A stretch of DNA of 64,000 nt from Entomomonas moraniae (lineage in GTDB: Bacteria > Pseudomonadota > Gammaproteobacteria > Pseudomonadales > Pseudomonadaceae): contig NZ_CP029822.1 of the NCBI RefSeq assembly GCF_003991975.1, forward strand, positions 930,001 to 994,000, in the 5' to 3' direction. Shown piece by piece: positions 52,292 through 61,900 of this stretch. The position numbers were made by a program, and so were the translations under genes. Position 1 is the first letter of the stretch. Each line of letters begins with the position of its first letter. Under the pieces are notes generated by a model that made no database searches, had not been told where the DNA came from, and saw nothing but the letters and a program-made list of their open reading frames with translations.

Positions 52292-53952
52292 TACCAACTC
52301 CTAAATTTAGCAGGAGGATTGTATAAGCCACCTGACCATTCAACGAGTTCAGCAACACTATTAGCCGCTAATAATGAACGTTTAGCCTCAGTAGGATGAA
52401 TACCTAAATCCTCTGGGAAAACTACCTTACCGTCACGACGAAATTCTGCAACTCGCTTACTATCAACTCCTAGCCCAATATCAGTTATGCCCGCTACAGC
52501 GGCAACCATGGCACGACGCTCTTCTAATGAAGTAGCACGATGTAAGTAAGCAATGCCTTCCTCTGTTAATACATGGGTAATATCATCACCATAAATCATG
52601 ACAGGTGCTATGGGCATACCCGCCTCTTTTGCAACATCAACAGCATCTAATTTTTCAACAAATGTTGGTTTTGCACCCGCTTGATAAGTTTCGACCATTT
52701 GTACAACTAGTTTATGACCACGATCAACAGGGTTCGGCGTTTGCATCATATCTAACCAAGCTTTAGTCGCATGTCTACGCCCATGAGGGTCATGCCCCAT
52801 ATTTGGTGCACCACCAAAACCTGAAAGCCTACCATGCGTTACAGTTGAAGAGTTACCTAAGCCATCCACTTGTAGAGTTGAACCAACAAACATATCAACC
52901 CCATATTGCCCAGCTAATTGACAAAGTGTTCTGTTTGAACGCATGCTGCCATCATGTCCAGTGAAAAACACATCAGGACGTGCAGCCACATATTTTTCCA
53001 TACCCAACTCACCGCCAAAGCAATGCACAGTTTCCACCCAGCCACTTTCAATAGCAGGAATCAATGTTGGATGAGGATTAAGCGTCCAATGCTTACAAAT
53101 CTTACCTTTCAAGCCTAACTGTTGACCATACGTAGGTAATAACAGCTCAATGGCTGCTGTATTAAAACCAATACCATGATTCAACGATTGCACTTGATGT
53201 TTGGCATAGATCCCTTTAATAGCCATCATCCCCATCAATATATGGAGAGGCTTAATCAATCGAGGATCACGCGTAAAAAGAGGCTCAATAAAGAAAGGTT
53301 TATCTGCCACAACGACGAAATCAACCCACGAACCTGGAATATCAACACGGGGTAAATCAGATTCATCATCAACCAACTCATTAACTTGAGCAATAACAAT
53401 CCCATTTTTAAATGCAGCGGCTTCAACAATTGATGGAGTATCTTCAGTACTTGGACCTGTATAAAGATTACCTTTACTGTCTGCCTTGTAACCAGCTACT
53501 AATGCTACATTAGGGATAAGATCAACGAATAAACGCGCATAAAGCTCAATATAGGTATGAATGGCGCCTATCTCTAACAGACCATCATCTAATAGTTGTG
53601 AAATACGTAAGCTTTGCGTACCTGAGAAAGAAAAATCAAGTTTCTTAGCAATCCCTTTTTCAAACACATCAAGATGTTCTGGTAAGCCAATACTTGGCAT
53701 TAACATATGTAGATTATTGATTTTAGTTGGATCGACTTGCGTTAACATCCGTGCTAAAAAATCAGCCTGCTTTTGGTTATTGCCTTCTAAAACAACGCGA
53801 TCACCAGAAACGATCAGTTTTTCTAAAGCTTGAATGAAGTTTTGGGTTGGAAGAAGCTTTCCTTTCGTAAATGGCTTTACTGCCTCGATACGCCTTTTTT
53901 TCTCAGAGAGACGTGTATCCCAAATACGTTTGGATGTTTGGTTATGTAACAT
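52291..53952 (-). CDS. mdcA: malonate decarboxylase alpha subunit MdcA (acetyl-S-ACP:malonate transferase)
   Basis: The 553-residue protein has CoA-transferase-like folds with family stretches WDTRLSEKKRRIEAVKPFTKGKLLP, LNHGIGFNTAAIELLLPTYG, FFTGHDGSMRSNRTLCQLAGQYGVDMFVGSTLQVDGLGNSSTVTHGRLSGFGGAPNMGHDP and KVVFPEDLGIHP. MdcA exchanges acetyl for malonyl on MdcC, closing the catalytic cycle. It is the first gene of the operon. GGAGG stands ten bases before the ATG, somewhat far. Confidence 0.95.
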   Translation of the reverse strand: MLHNQTSKRIWDTRLSEKKRRIEAVKPFTKGKLLPTQNFIQALEKLIVSGDRVVLEGNNQKQADFLARMLTQVDPTKINNLHMLMPSIGLPEHLDVFEKGIAKKLDFSFSGTQSLRISQLLDDGLLEIGAIHTYIELYARLFVDLIPNVALVAGYKADSKGNLYTGPSTEDTPSIVEAAAFKNGIVIAQVNELVDDESDLPRVDIPGSWVDFVVVADKPFFIEPLFTRDPRLIKPLHILMGMMAIKGIYAKHQVQSLNHGIGFNTAAIELLLPTYGQQLGLKGKICKHWTLNPHPTLIPAIESGWVETVHCFGGELGMEKYVAARPDVFFTGHDGSMRSNRTLCQLAGQYGVDMFVGSTLQVDGLGNSSTVTHGRLSGFGGAPNMGHDPHGRRHATKAWLDMMQTPNPVDRGHKLVVQMVETYQAGAKPTFVEKLDAVDVAKEAGMPIAPVMIYGDDITHVLTEEGIAYLHRATSLEERRAMVAAVAGITDIGLGVDSKRVAEFRRDGKVVFPEDLGIHPTEAKRSLLAANSVAELVEWSGGLYNPPAKFRSW

Positions 53953-54349
53953 AATAGATAAACCTCCAAGGACTAATTACTTTTTATTAAGTAACTGCAT
54001 TTATTGGTGGTTTTATACTAGACTTTACAATGCCCAAGGATCAATTAAGCGACTTATCTGATCATTAGCTTTTGAGTAATAATAGTTGAATAAAAATTAT
54101 CTAAAGCTGATATCCATGCTAATTTAAAACTGCTCTACTTTTCTTAATAGACAGCCTTTTTAATTCATTCCTCGATTAATGGAGTTTAGAATAATAATTG
54201 CTTTAATAAATAGCGTTAATTTTTTTTATAGTGTGTTATAGATAGAAGAAGATTGATAATATTTTATGTTTAAAGATATTTCTTGTCCTAAACCCCCAAT
54301 CTTTACACTTACTGTAATAAAACAAATATGAAGTAATACAATCAGATTA
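53953..54349. other. about 400-bp intergenic region between mdcA and the FUSC gene
   Basis: This AT-rich stretch should hold the mdcA promoter and MdcR operators, on the mdcA side. The terminator of the preceding aae-like operon lies on the other side. I see no coding frame or RNA gene. No -35/-10 pair is clear enough to mark. Confidence 0.5.
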
Positions 54350-54357
54350 TTACTTCA
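54329..54357 (-). terminator. rho-independent terminator of the aae-like operon
   Basis: A perfect 10-bp stem (TGAAGTAATA 54329-54338 with TATTACTTCA 54348-54357) spans the stop codon of the FUSC gene. On the minus strand it is followed by the T-rich tail TATTTGTTTTATT. Confidence 0.75.
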
Positions 54358-56209
54358 AGTTATTCTCTAGGATACTACCTATCTTCCACCAAAACACTTT
54401 AAAATTATTATTAGTTTCTTGGGTACGTAATGTATTGGCATAACTTAATGCGAGTTTATAGTCCCCTGCTATAAGTGCATTTAATACTTCTGAATGATTT
54501 AATAGGCAATACTTATAATGATAAATGGTATGCATAATTAAAAACTTACTAAAACAGTCTGTAATTAGACCACCCTTTAGATCTTGATTTGTAACGAATT
54601 TAGACTCATTAATCACAGAGGCTAAATAAATTTTAAAGTGTATAAAATTTACTTTCCTGTTTAGGCATTGAATAAATTTCTTATTCACTGCCTTTTTCAT
54701 ACGGGAGATAATATATTCTTCTGGACTTGGAGGAAGAATATAAAGTACTCCCATGATAACGAGCATACCGAATAAAATCATCAATGATGTATTTGAGAAG
54801 GCGACAATATCGTACGCCATTGGGTTTTGAAAACTAATACTAAAGATTATAACTTGAATAGTGACAAAGCCGAAAAGAGCCCAAATAGGAGAAAATACCA
54901 CCTGAATATAACACAAAAAGATAATAACAACCAAAAAAGACAACACAGCAATAATATACTCTGAAGTGCCTATAAAAACACCGAATTTTAAGCAGTACGC
55001 AATGGTAATACCTGCAATTAACCCTAATGCAGCAAACAAAATTGCAATTCGAATCATAGGAATCATGCTGAGATAGCAACAAATCACACTCAAAAGAATG
55101 ACACCTATATAACCATATTGCCAATTACCATGTAACCAAAAGAAAACAGCACACATAATTGTCAAAAAGGTTCTTAATCCATTATAAATAGCTTCTTTTT
55201 GGTCATGATAACTTCTAATAAAAAATAAACTTTCTTCATTTTTATCTATAATAGGATTAGTAGGTTTTGCAATCGATGAAGTTGTTTTATCAAACTCATC
55301 ATAAAAACTTTGTATATAAATATCATTAGATGAAATCGGTTTAGGGCTTTCAGCTTTTGGATTATCAAGGTATGCTTCAACTTTTTGTTCGTAAGCAGTT
55401 AATATATTGTTAATATTCGGTTTCTCAGAAATTAGCTTACTCTTCATTATTCTTAGCATAATGAGCGAACCTAATGTATCGAAACTGCGATAAATATTCG
55501 TTATCGCTTGTACACCCTTCTCACTCGTATTTGTAGAGGAAAAAATATATTGTGTCGCTAATACCTTAATGTTCATCATTTGTAAAATAAAGCCAGTTAC
55601 GCTTTTAATGATGTCTTTAACAGAAGATGCACTAATGACACAATCATCCATTATAGAAACCAACGACTTTTGTAGTTGGTGATCCGCTTTAATTAAAGCT
55701 TTTTGATCTTTGTTAGAAGGAAAAATAAAAGAAACAACAAAAACAACCAGTAGTCCTAGTACGATCTCAGTAAAACGCGCCTGAGATATGAAGAAAAGAG
55801 TATAAGAGGAAGGACTGGTTGTGGTTGCAAACCCTACAATCGATGCAGTATAACCACTTAAAGCAAAGCAATAACTAACAGAACCATAATAACAACAGCA
55901 AATATAGTGACAAAAACTAACCCACAAGGCAATAAGACAAGCCATTAACCACGGATCATATTGAGACAGTGATACAATAGGAACAATGATGATAATGCCT
56001 ATAGTCGTACCAATTAATCTTGCAATCAGTTTAATAATTGAAGAACCTGGACTAGGAAGGCTTACAATACTGGCTGTCATCATGGACCAGTATGGCTTAT
56101 CTAAATCAAGGCAGTAAGATAAATACCAAGCTAATACAATAGCAACACAATACCGTATTACAAAAATATGATCAGCTGCCTTTATGCGAGACCATAAACT
56201 ATAAGACAT
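54350..56209 (-). CDS. aaeB: FUSC-family aromatic-acid efflux protein (AaeB-like)
   Basis: The 619-residue protein has two blocks of about six membrane helices separated by a large cytoplasmic segment (about residues 170-355). The first block has the family pattern YWSMMTASIVSLPSPGSSIIKLIARLIGTTIGIIIIVPIV. The second has NGLRTFLTIMCAVFFWLHGNWQYGYIGVILLSVI. AaeB in E. coli exports p-hydroxybenzoate-type acids with the adaptor AaeA. The gene order DUF1656-adaptor-FUSC and the closeness to pobA and quinate genes support a similar role. Confidence 0.82.
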   Translation of the reverse strand: MSYSLWSRIKAADHIFVIRYCVAIVLAWYLSYCLDLDKPYWSMMTASIVSLPSPGSSIIKLIARLIGTTIGIIIIVPIVSLSQYDPWLMACLIALWVSFCHYICCCYYGSVSYCFALSGYTASIVGFATTTSPSSYTLFFISQARFTEIVLGLLVVFVVSFIFPSNKDQKALIKADHQLQKSLVSIMDDCVISASSVKDIIKSVTGFILQMMNIKVLATQYIFSSTNTSEKGVQAITNIYRSFDTLGSLIMLRIMKSKLISEKPNINNILTAYEQKVEAYLDNPKAESPKPISSNDIYIQSFYDEFDKTTSSIAKPTNPIIDKNEESLFFIRSYHDQKEAIYNGLRTFLTIMCAVFFWLHGNWQYGYIGVILLSVICCYLSMIPMIRIAILFAALGLIAGITIAYCLKFGVFIGTSEYIIAVLSFLVVIIFLCYIQVVFSPIWALFGFVTIQVIIFSISFQNPMAYDIVAFSNTSLMILFGMLVIMGVLYILPPSPEEYIISRMKKAVNKKFIQCLNRKVNFIHFKIYLASVINESKFVTNQDLKGGLITDCFSKFLIMHTIYHYKYCLLNHSEVLNALIAGDYKLALSYANTLRTQETNNNFKVFWWKIGSILENNLK

Positions 56210-56226
56210 TTAGTTTAAGCCCTTCA

Positions 56227-57087
56227 TTAGTCTTTATCAATGATCTTAACAAAGCAAGTAGTTCCTGCGATCAAAGGCTGCTGATAAGCTGCCCAGTCAT
56301 CTGTTTCAATTTTCACAGGCACTCGTTGCGCTAACCTAACCCAAGGATAATTAGGTTGAACATCTTGTATCAATAAATCGCCCGTGGAGGCACTTTGATC
56401 AATAATAGCACGACCAATTCCAGTAATAACGCCTGTTATTTTTTTATTTCCACTATACGAAGTGATTTCAACTTTCTTACCAATCTTTAAAAATCCTAAC
56501 TTAGTTTCCTCAAAATAAGCCATTACATAAAAAGAATTTTTATCTACTAAAGCAAATAAGGATGTCCCTGTATTGACATAATCAGATACGCGTAATTTTA
56601 GATTTGTAATGTATCCATCAGTAGGAGCATAAACAGCTGTTCTAGTTAAATCTAGTTTTGCTTTATCTAAATTAGCCTTTGCTTGCTTAATTTTTGCATC
56701 ATAAGTATCTAAGTCTGTTTTAGCACTATCTAAATTTTCTTTAGAAACGGATAACCCAGCACGGGCACGGCGTTGATAAAGTCTTTTCGCATTTTCACGA
56801 GATGCCTTTAATTCCTCTAGAGCTGCATCTGCATTATCTAGTTGAATTTTATAATCTCTAGGATCTAATTTAAAAAGTAAATCCCCTTTTTTTACTTCTT
56901 GATTATCGATAATAGGAAGCTCAACAAGTTGTCCTGAAACCTCAGCAGAGATTTGCGATATTTCTACTCGTATTTTAGCATCACGTGTCCAAGGACCTAA
57001 CGTATAAAATCCCCAGAAATGATATATTACTGTAATTATTATAAACAGCATAATAACTGAAAGAGCATATTTACCAATTGCTTTCAT
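56227..57087 (-). CDS. aaeA: HlyD/EmrA-family efflux adaptor (AaeA-like)
   Basis: I use the ATG at 57087, just past the DUF1656 stop. A TTG 15 nt upstream is in frame. The 286-residue product has one N-terminal helix (residues about 7-24), WGFYTLGPWTRDAKIRVEISQISAEVSGQLVELPIIDNQEVKKGDLLFKLDPRDY, a short coiled-coil hairpin, and TDGYITNLKLRVSDYVNTGTSLFALVDKNSFYVMAYFEETKLGFLKIG. The sequence WTRDAxxR is characteristic of AaeA-type adaptors. Confidence 0.87.
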   Translation of the reverse strand: MKAIGKYALSVIMLFIIITVIYHFWGFYTLGPWTRDAKIRVEISQISAEVSGQLVELPIIDNQEVKKGDLLFKLDPRDYKIQLDNADAALEELKASRENAKRLYQRRARAGLSVSKENLDSAKTDLDTYDAKIKQAKANLDKAKLDLTRTAVYAPTDGYITNLKLRVSDYVNTGTSLFALVDKNSFYVMAYFEETKLGFLKIGKKVEITSYSGNKKITGVITGIGRAIIDQSASTGDLLIQDVQPNYPWVRLAQRVPVKIETDDWAAYQQPLIAGTTCFVKIIDKD

Positions 57088-57088
57088 T

Positions 57089-57301
57089 TTAAGAGCCACC
57101 AATTATCCTTGCAAAAAAGTCAACAACATAGAGACAAATAAATAGAACACCTATGTCAATAAGACCAGGATGCCAATAATTACCATTAAAAATTATTTTT
57201 CGATAACTTATTCTAATAAGTAGCCATAAGAATAATCCAATTATTACAATTACTACAAAGTAAGGAAAAAAAATCAAGCTACCAAGAGAGAGGTCTTTCA
57301 T
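57089..57301 (-). CDS. aaeX: DUF1656 small membrane protein (AaeX-like)
   Basis: The 70-residue protein has two membrane helices (about residues 10-28 and 46-65) with the DUF1656 pattern (LGSLIFFPYFVVIVIIGLFLWLLIRISYRKI, then NGNYWHPGLIDIGVLFICLYVV). It leads the aae-like operon and ends 1 nt before the adaptor start. The ribosome-binding site is weak. Its function in AaeXAB is not defined. Confidence 0.85.
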   Translation of the reverse strand: MKDLSLGSLIFFPYFVVIVIIGLFLWLLIRISYRKIIFNGNYWHPGLIDIGVLFICLYVVDFFARIIGGS

Positions 57302-57666
57302 AAAGTTTTCTTAAATGTACACAAAGAATCTTAAATTCATTTTAGCATACTATCGTCTTAGTAATTTCTTTTTGTAGAAAAATAGCGATTAAAATATTTA
57401 AATACTTTTGTAGTTTTAAAATGAAAACTAATGAGAACTATAAGCCCATAATTTTGAACTTTAGCATTTTTTAGATAGGTACTATCTCCATACTATTCAA
57501 GCATGCTTACTATTTATGTTTATCTTTACTGAGTTCATAGTAAATTGACAAGTAGCTTATTAATGATGAAAGCTTTCATAGCGTAATGTAGTATTTAAAA
57601 TATAACCTTATTGGCTAAACTGCCAACAATATTTCATTCATCCACTTCCATAATAGGAAATGTATT
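57302..57666. other. 365-bp intergenic region with an MFS-gene relic
   Basis: This AT-rich gap should hold the divergent promoters for the aae-like operon and the fluC pair. It also contains a relic of a transporter gene at 57536-57564. I saw no fluoride-riboswitch consensus before the fluC start. Confidence 0.5.
57536..57564 (-). pseudogene. relic of an MFS transporter gene
   Basis: Twenty-two bases at 57536-57557 are identical to 60830-60851 inside the intact MFS gene. With one mismatch the match extends to 29 bases. On the minus strand it encodes ISYLSIYY, the same helix segment as in the intact copy. The flanks do not align. This is either a duplicated scrap of that gene or the remains of a paralogue. 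Confidence 0.55.
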
Positions 57667-58045
57667 ATGCTAGCTATTGATGTACTATGGGTAGGTATTG
57701 GAGGGGGCATTGGTTCATTACTACGCTGGTGGATTGGCGTATTGGTAGCAAAAAAATATCATCATCCTTTCCCATTAGCTACCTTCTTAATCAATATCTC
57801 TGGTGCATTTATTATTGCCTATTTAAGCGTTTTTTTTGGTAGATTGGCATAATCGTTATGGCAACTTCCTTCACTCCGCTATTCTAACTGGATTATTAAG
57901 CGGCTACACCACATTTAGCAGTTTGCAATTAGACGCAGCAAAATTAGTTAATCAAAAACAAGCCATTTTAGCTGCTAGCTATTTAATGCTATCGGTATTA
58001 AGCTGTTTATTAGCTGCTGCTATGGGCGCTTGGCTAGCTTATTAA
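57667..58045 (+). pseudogene. fluoride channel FluC/CrcB, first copy, frameshifted in a T8 run
   Basis: The first frame encodes WVGIGGGIGSLLRWWIGV and PLATFLINISGAFIIAYLSVFF, then stops at 57850-57852. One frame over, the sequence continues VDWHNRYGNFLHSAILTGLLSGYTTFSSLQLDAAKL to 58045. The junction is a run of eight T (57830-57837). With seven T the two parts join into a 125-residue protein of normal FluC length. FluC channels export fluoride. Either it is inactivated, or transcriptional slippage on the T run restores some product. Confidence 0.85.
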
Positions 58046-58058
58046 AGAGGACAATATA

Positions 58059-58454
58059 ATGTATGCAGTATTTTTTATTTTTATCGGCGGCGCACTTGGC
58101 GCCATAATACGCGAACTTTTAATGATAAACATTCCAAGTCTTTCAGATTCTTTTCCAATGGATATTTTTGTAGCAAATATATTAGCTGCTTTTCTATTGG
58201 GTATTACAGCCGCATAATTTCAACATAAAAGAATCAATCAATATGCGAATGCCTTTATAGCAACAGGTGTCATGGGTGGGCTTTCAACTTTCTCAAGTTT
58301 TATCTACGGCTCTCTTGAAATTATGCAACACCATAATAAGCTATGGGTAGGTATTTGTTATATTGCTATTAGCCTTGTTATTGGTTTTATCGCAGTAATG
58401 CTGGGGTTATGGCTTGGAAATAAACTAACACTTAAAAAAATAATACGACCCTAA
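58059..58454 (+). pseudogene. fluoride channel FluC/CrcB, second copy, with internal stop
   Basis: From the ATG at 58059 the frame reads [15 protein letters not shown] and [18 protein letters not shown], then TAA at 58215-58217. It resumes in the same frame (FQHKRINQYANAFIATGVMGGLSTFSSFIYGSLEIM) to the end at 58454. The whole would be about 131 residues. FluC proteins in many bacteria are encoded as tandem pairs forming heterodimers, which explains the two copies. One stop codon is the only lesion visible. Confidence 0.85.
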
Positions 58455-58505
58455 ACTAGCTCTACTACGACCAAAAATAATTCATCGAAGTATTTAGCTC
58501 TTAAA

Positions 58506-58544
58506 ACCTCATAGGACGTTTATATTTTTAGTGAACTATGAGGT
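58506..58544. terminator. hairpin terminator between fluC and quiC
   Basis: ACCTCATAG (58506-58514) pairs perfectly with CTATGAGGT (58536-58544). On the minus strand the stem is followed by TTTAAG, serving quiC. The plus-strand side could serve the fluC pair. Confidence 0.6.
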
Positions 58545-58560
58545 CTATAATTATAAATCA

Positions 58561-60429
58561 CTAATTATTAGCAGCTCGCTGTGCTGTTAAACGTACAGGC
58601 GTATTATTTGCACCGTATTGTGAGTAACCATTAAAGCGTTGTAATATTTCAAAAAAGAAACGATTACCAAAGATTTCTGAATAAACATGCAACATAGCTC
58701 CCCCCTTTTCATCTTCATCGTATAAAAGATTATGAGCCTGTAGTTTATTAAGAAATTGTTCATCTAAATCAAACTTAGCGGAGAGATCTTCGTAGTAATT
58801 TTCTGGAATTTTCAATAACTTCAAATTATTTTCTTGTAGTTTAGCAACCGTTTCAAAAATATCTTTGGTAGAAAATGCTACATGTTGCAATCCCGAACCA
58901 CGATAAGCAGTAAATGAACGAGCAATCGAAGTATGCTTATTTTCTGAAATATTTAAAGGAATCCGAACGGTACTATCAATACTACGTACAACTTTACTTT
59001 TCATTAAGCCATAAGGATCCGCTAAGGTTAACTCATGCTCCGTCACAAATCCAAAAATGGATTTAAAGTGCAATGTCCATATATCCATTGTTTCAGGTGG
59101 AATACCAATAGCAAAATGATCAATACTATTTAAATAAGCAACCTGATCGTTTGGTTTACTAAAAAAGTCGGTTTGATGAATATCTGCTGCATTATCTAAA
59201 AAATATTGCAGACTTCCATCGGGTGCTAAAATAGCAGGAATAAATTGCTCTTTAGGCCCTAAGCGGCCTTCGTAAGTATGGCAACCATATTGCTTAGCCC
59301 TTGTTAAAGCTTGCTCAGCATTGCTAACTTTAAATGCACTAGCGCATAAGGAAGGTCCATGTATTGCATAATAATGTTGTGCAAATGAATCAGGTTCTGA
59401 GTTGAGAACTAAATTAATATCACCTTGCTGATATAAAGAAACATCTTTTGATTTATGCTGCCCTGTTTTTTGAAAGCCTAATTGCTCGAACCAATGGTTT
59501 AACTCTGTACGAGCACTTTCATCTACAGCAAACTCTAAAAAGGCTACACTTTCATATTGTGCAACAGGTGCTGGAGAAAAAAGTGACTGGTGCGCCGTAA
59601 TGTAGTTATACTGTAAATGGTTACGAGTTAACTCTTCTAAATACAATAGAGAACGTCTAGCATAGCAGGCTGTTTGCTCAGTAGGTGCAGCACGAAACTC
59701 ATCATTAAATATTTCAAGTGATAGAGGCCCTTCATAACCTGCCACTAAAATAGGTGCTAAAAAATACTGTAAATTAAACTGCCCTTGCCCTGGGAAACAT
59801 CTAAAATGCCGACTCCACTCTAAAACATCCATTTTCATTAAAGGTGCATCGGCTAATTGTACAAAAAATATTTTTTCTTTTGGTATATAGGCAAGCTCTG
59901 TTAAATCATCCTTGATGGATAGCGTATGAAAACTATCTAAAATCATCCCCAAATTGGGGTGATCAATCTCTTTAACTAACGACCATGCATGACGATAAGA
60001 GTTAACATGCGCCCCCCATGCCAGCGCTTCGTACCCTACTTTAATATTATGCAATGCGGCTTTTTCTGCAATTGCATAGAGATCGTCCATAATCATTGTG
60101 TCATCTTTAATACAATTATTTTGTACGTTGCTGCATAACAGCATCCTATCAACACCTAACTCATGCATTAACTCAAATTTTTTCTCAGCGCGGTGGAGGT
60201 TTTTTGTTAACCTTTCTCGTGGCATACCTTCAAAATCACGAAAAGGTTGGAATAGAAAAATTTCTAAGCCTAAATCCTGACAAATTGACTTAACATCAGC
60301 AGGCGATCCCTCATAATACAATAGATCATTCTCAAAAATCTCTACCCCATCAAAACCAGCAGCGGCAATAGCGCGTAACTTTTCAGGTAACATTCCGCTT
60401 AGTGAAACAGTGGCTATGCTATGTTTCAT
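58561..60429 (-). CDS. quiC: 3-dehydroshikimate dehydratase fused to an HPPD-like domain (QuiC1 type)
   Basis: The 622-residue protein has two parts. Residues about 1-275 form a xylose-isomerase-like TIM barrel (IATVSLSGMLPEKLRAIAAAGFDGVEIFENDLLYY, GMILDSFHTLS, FVQLADAPLMKMDVLEWSRHFRCFPGQG). Residues about 300-610 form a vicinal-oxygen-chelate domain resembling 4-hydroxyphenylpyruvate dioxygenase (DHFAIGIPPETMDIWTLHFKSIFGF, GLQHVAFSTKDIFETV, RFFFEILQRF). This fusion is the Pseudomonas QuiC1 type that converts 3-dehydroshikimate to protocatechuate. The dioxygenase-like half is not the catalytic part. AGGAG stands six bases before the start. Confidence 0.92.
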   Translation of the reverse strand: MKHSIATVSLSGMLPEKLRAIAAAGFDGVEIFENDLLYYEGSPADVKSICQDLGLEIFLFQPFRDFEGMPRERLTKNLHRAEKKFELMHELGVDRMLLCSNVQNNCIKDDTMIMDDLYAIAEKAALHNIKVGYEALAWGAHVNSYRHAWSLVKEIDHPNLGMILDSFHTLSIKDDLTELAYIPKEKIFFVQLADAPLMKMDVLEWSRHFRCFPGQGQFNLQYFLAPILVAGYEGPLSLEIFNDEFRAAPTEQTACYARRSLLYLEELTRNHLQYNYITAHQSLFSPAPVAQYESVAFLEFAVDESARTELNHWFEQLGFQKTGQHKSKDVSLYQQGDINLVLNSEPDSFAQHYYAIHGPSLCASAFKVSNAEQALTRAKQYGCHTYEGRLGPKEQFIPAILAPDGSLQYFLDNAADIHQTDFFSKPNDQVAYLNSIDHFAIGIPPETMDIWTLHFKSIFGFVTEHELTLADPYGLMKSKVVRSIDSTVRIPLNISENKHTSIARSFTAYRGSGLQHVAFSTKDIFETVAKLQENNLKLLKIPENYYEDLSAKFDLDEQFLNKLQAHNLLYDEDEKGGAMLHVYSEIFGNRFFFEILQRFNGYSQYGANNTPVRLTAQRAANN

Positions 60430-60506
60430 AGCAAACTCCTATCTTTTTATTTTAAATTATAAGCTAAGCCTTAGTTATACAATGGCTTATAGATACCTAC
60501 TTACGC

Positions 60507-61859
60507 TTACTCTAGTGCACCTATTAAAGCAGGTATCTCAGTCTTTTTTGGTTGCTGATACCAAATTTTTTTAACCATAACCAATACTACCATCATTGTA
60601 GCTGGAATCAACAAGAACAATAACACTTGGTTTAATCCCCAACCGGCGTCAAGCATTAACGCTCCCGCATAGGCACTAAGTATTGCTCCAACACGGCCAA
60701 TACCATGCATCCAACTATTACCTGTTGCTCGGGCAGATACAGGGAAGAAAATACTAGAAAGTGCGTTCATTCCTGTATTACCTCCATTAAAACAGAAGCC
60801 TACCAAAAATACCGTTACTAATAATAATGCATAGTAAATTGACAAGTAGCTCATTAATATTAAAAAGAAAGCGCCAATGCTAAAAGTAACTGCCAATACG
60901 ATATTTGGGTTATAACGATCCATAAACCAGCCCATACACACTGATCCCAAGGGGCCACCTAGCTGGAATACTGCACCAATAATAGCTGCTTGCTGTAAAC
61001 TAAAACCAGCCTCCTCAATAATTGTCGGTAACCAACTCCCCAATAAATACACCAAAAACAATCCTGCAAAATAGGTAAGCCATAAACAAAAACTACCGAC
61101 AATATACTGTTTACTGAGTACTACCGAGATAGGATTACTATCTTGTACCACATTTTTCGATAATTCGAAGGTTGTGTCGTTATTAGCAGCACAGGGTTTG
61201 ATACGGTTAAGAATAGCAATGATTTTATGCTTAGGCTTTTTCTTGAACACCATAAAGATCATTGATTCTGGTAGTAAAAAGGCTAATACAAGACTAAACA
61301 CAACTGGCATACCACCACAAACTAACAGTACTGATTGCCAACCATAATGGGTAATCATCCATGAGGCAATAAAACCGCCTGAGGCGGCGCCCACAGTAAA
61401 ACCAGCAAAAACAATAGTGATAAAGAGCGATTTAGAACGTGCGGGAGAATACTCTGTAATCAAGGTTGCTGCTTGTGGCATCACCCCACCCATTGCAAGC
61501 CCTGCAATAAACCGATAAATAATCAGTGACGTTGTTGTTTCAGAGGTCGCACCGATTAAAGTAAAAAAACCAAACGTAAATACACAGCAAACCAATACAA
61601 GTTTACGGCCTACTTTGTCAGCAACCGGCCCTGCAATCATTGCGCCAATAGCCAAACCAAACAGAGCAGAACCTAGCACCGGAGCCATTTCAAGATTACT
61701 GATACCCCACTGGCGTTTTAGCTCAGGAGTTAAAAATCCCATAATGGCCACATCAATTCCATCCATAATCACGGTTAAAAACATTAACCCAATAATCATA
61801 AATTGGTAAGGGCTGGTTTTATTTTTATCTAAAAACTCACGTATATTCATAGTCGACAT
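60507..61859 (-). CDS. MFS aromatic-acid:H+ symporter (PcaK/AAHS family)
   Basis: The 450-residue transporter has twelve membrane helices. The AAHS-type start is FMIIGLMFLTVIMDGIDVAIMGFLTPELKRQWGIS. The conserved loop GPVADKVGRKLVLV lies between helices 2 and 3, and the second-half counterpart is MGWFMDRYN. Members import 4-hydroxybenzoate, protocatechuate, quinate-like or related acids. Its place between quiC and the quinate/shikimate dehydrogenase gene, all on one strand with short gaps, suggests uptake of quinate, shikimate or a hydroxybenzoate. Confidence 0.9.
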   Translation of the reverse strand: MSTMNIREFLDKNKTSPYQFMIIGLMFLTVIMDGIDVAIMGFLTPELKRQWGISNLEMAPVLGSALFGLAIGAMIAGPVADKVGRKLVLVCCVFTFGFFTLIGATSETTTSLIIYRFIAGLAMGGVMPQAATLITEYSPARSKSLFITIVFAGFTVGAASGGFIASWMITHYGWQSVLLVCGGMPVVFSLVLAFLLPESMIFMVFKKKPKHKIIAILNRIKPCAANNDTTFELSKNVVQDSNPISVVLSKQYIVGSFCLWLTYFAGLFLVYLLGSWLPTIIEEAGFSLQQAAIIGAVFQLGGPLGSVCMGWFMDRYNPNIVLAVTFSIGAFFLILMSYLSIYYALLLVTVFLVGFCFNGGNTGMNALSSIFFPVSARATGNSWMHGIGRVGAILSAYAGALMLDAGWGLNQVLLFLLIPATMMVVLVMVKKIWYQQPKKTEIPALIGALE

Positions 61860-61900
61860 AACTGTTACCTCTTATTTTTATTTAGGGTATAACACATTGG

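Noticed and set aside
57580-57666. Fluoride riboswitch upstream of fluC
   Set aside because: A TTGGC/GCCAA hairpin is present, but the conserved crcB-motif core was not found.
58561-60429. Calling the QuiC fusion a 4-hydroxyphenylpyruvate dioxygenase
   Set aside because: The N-terminal sugar-isomerase-like barrel and the quinate context identify the QuiC1 fusion; the dioxygenase-like half is an accessory domain in this family.
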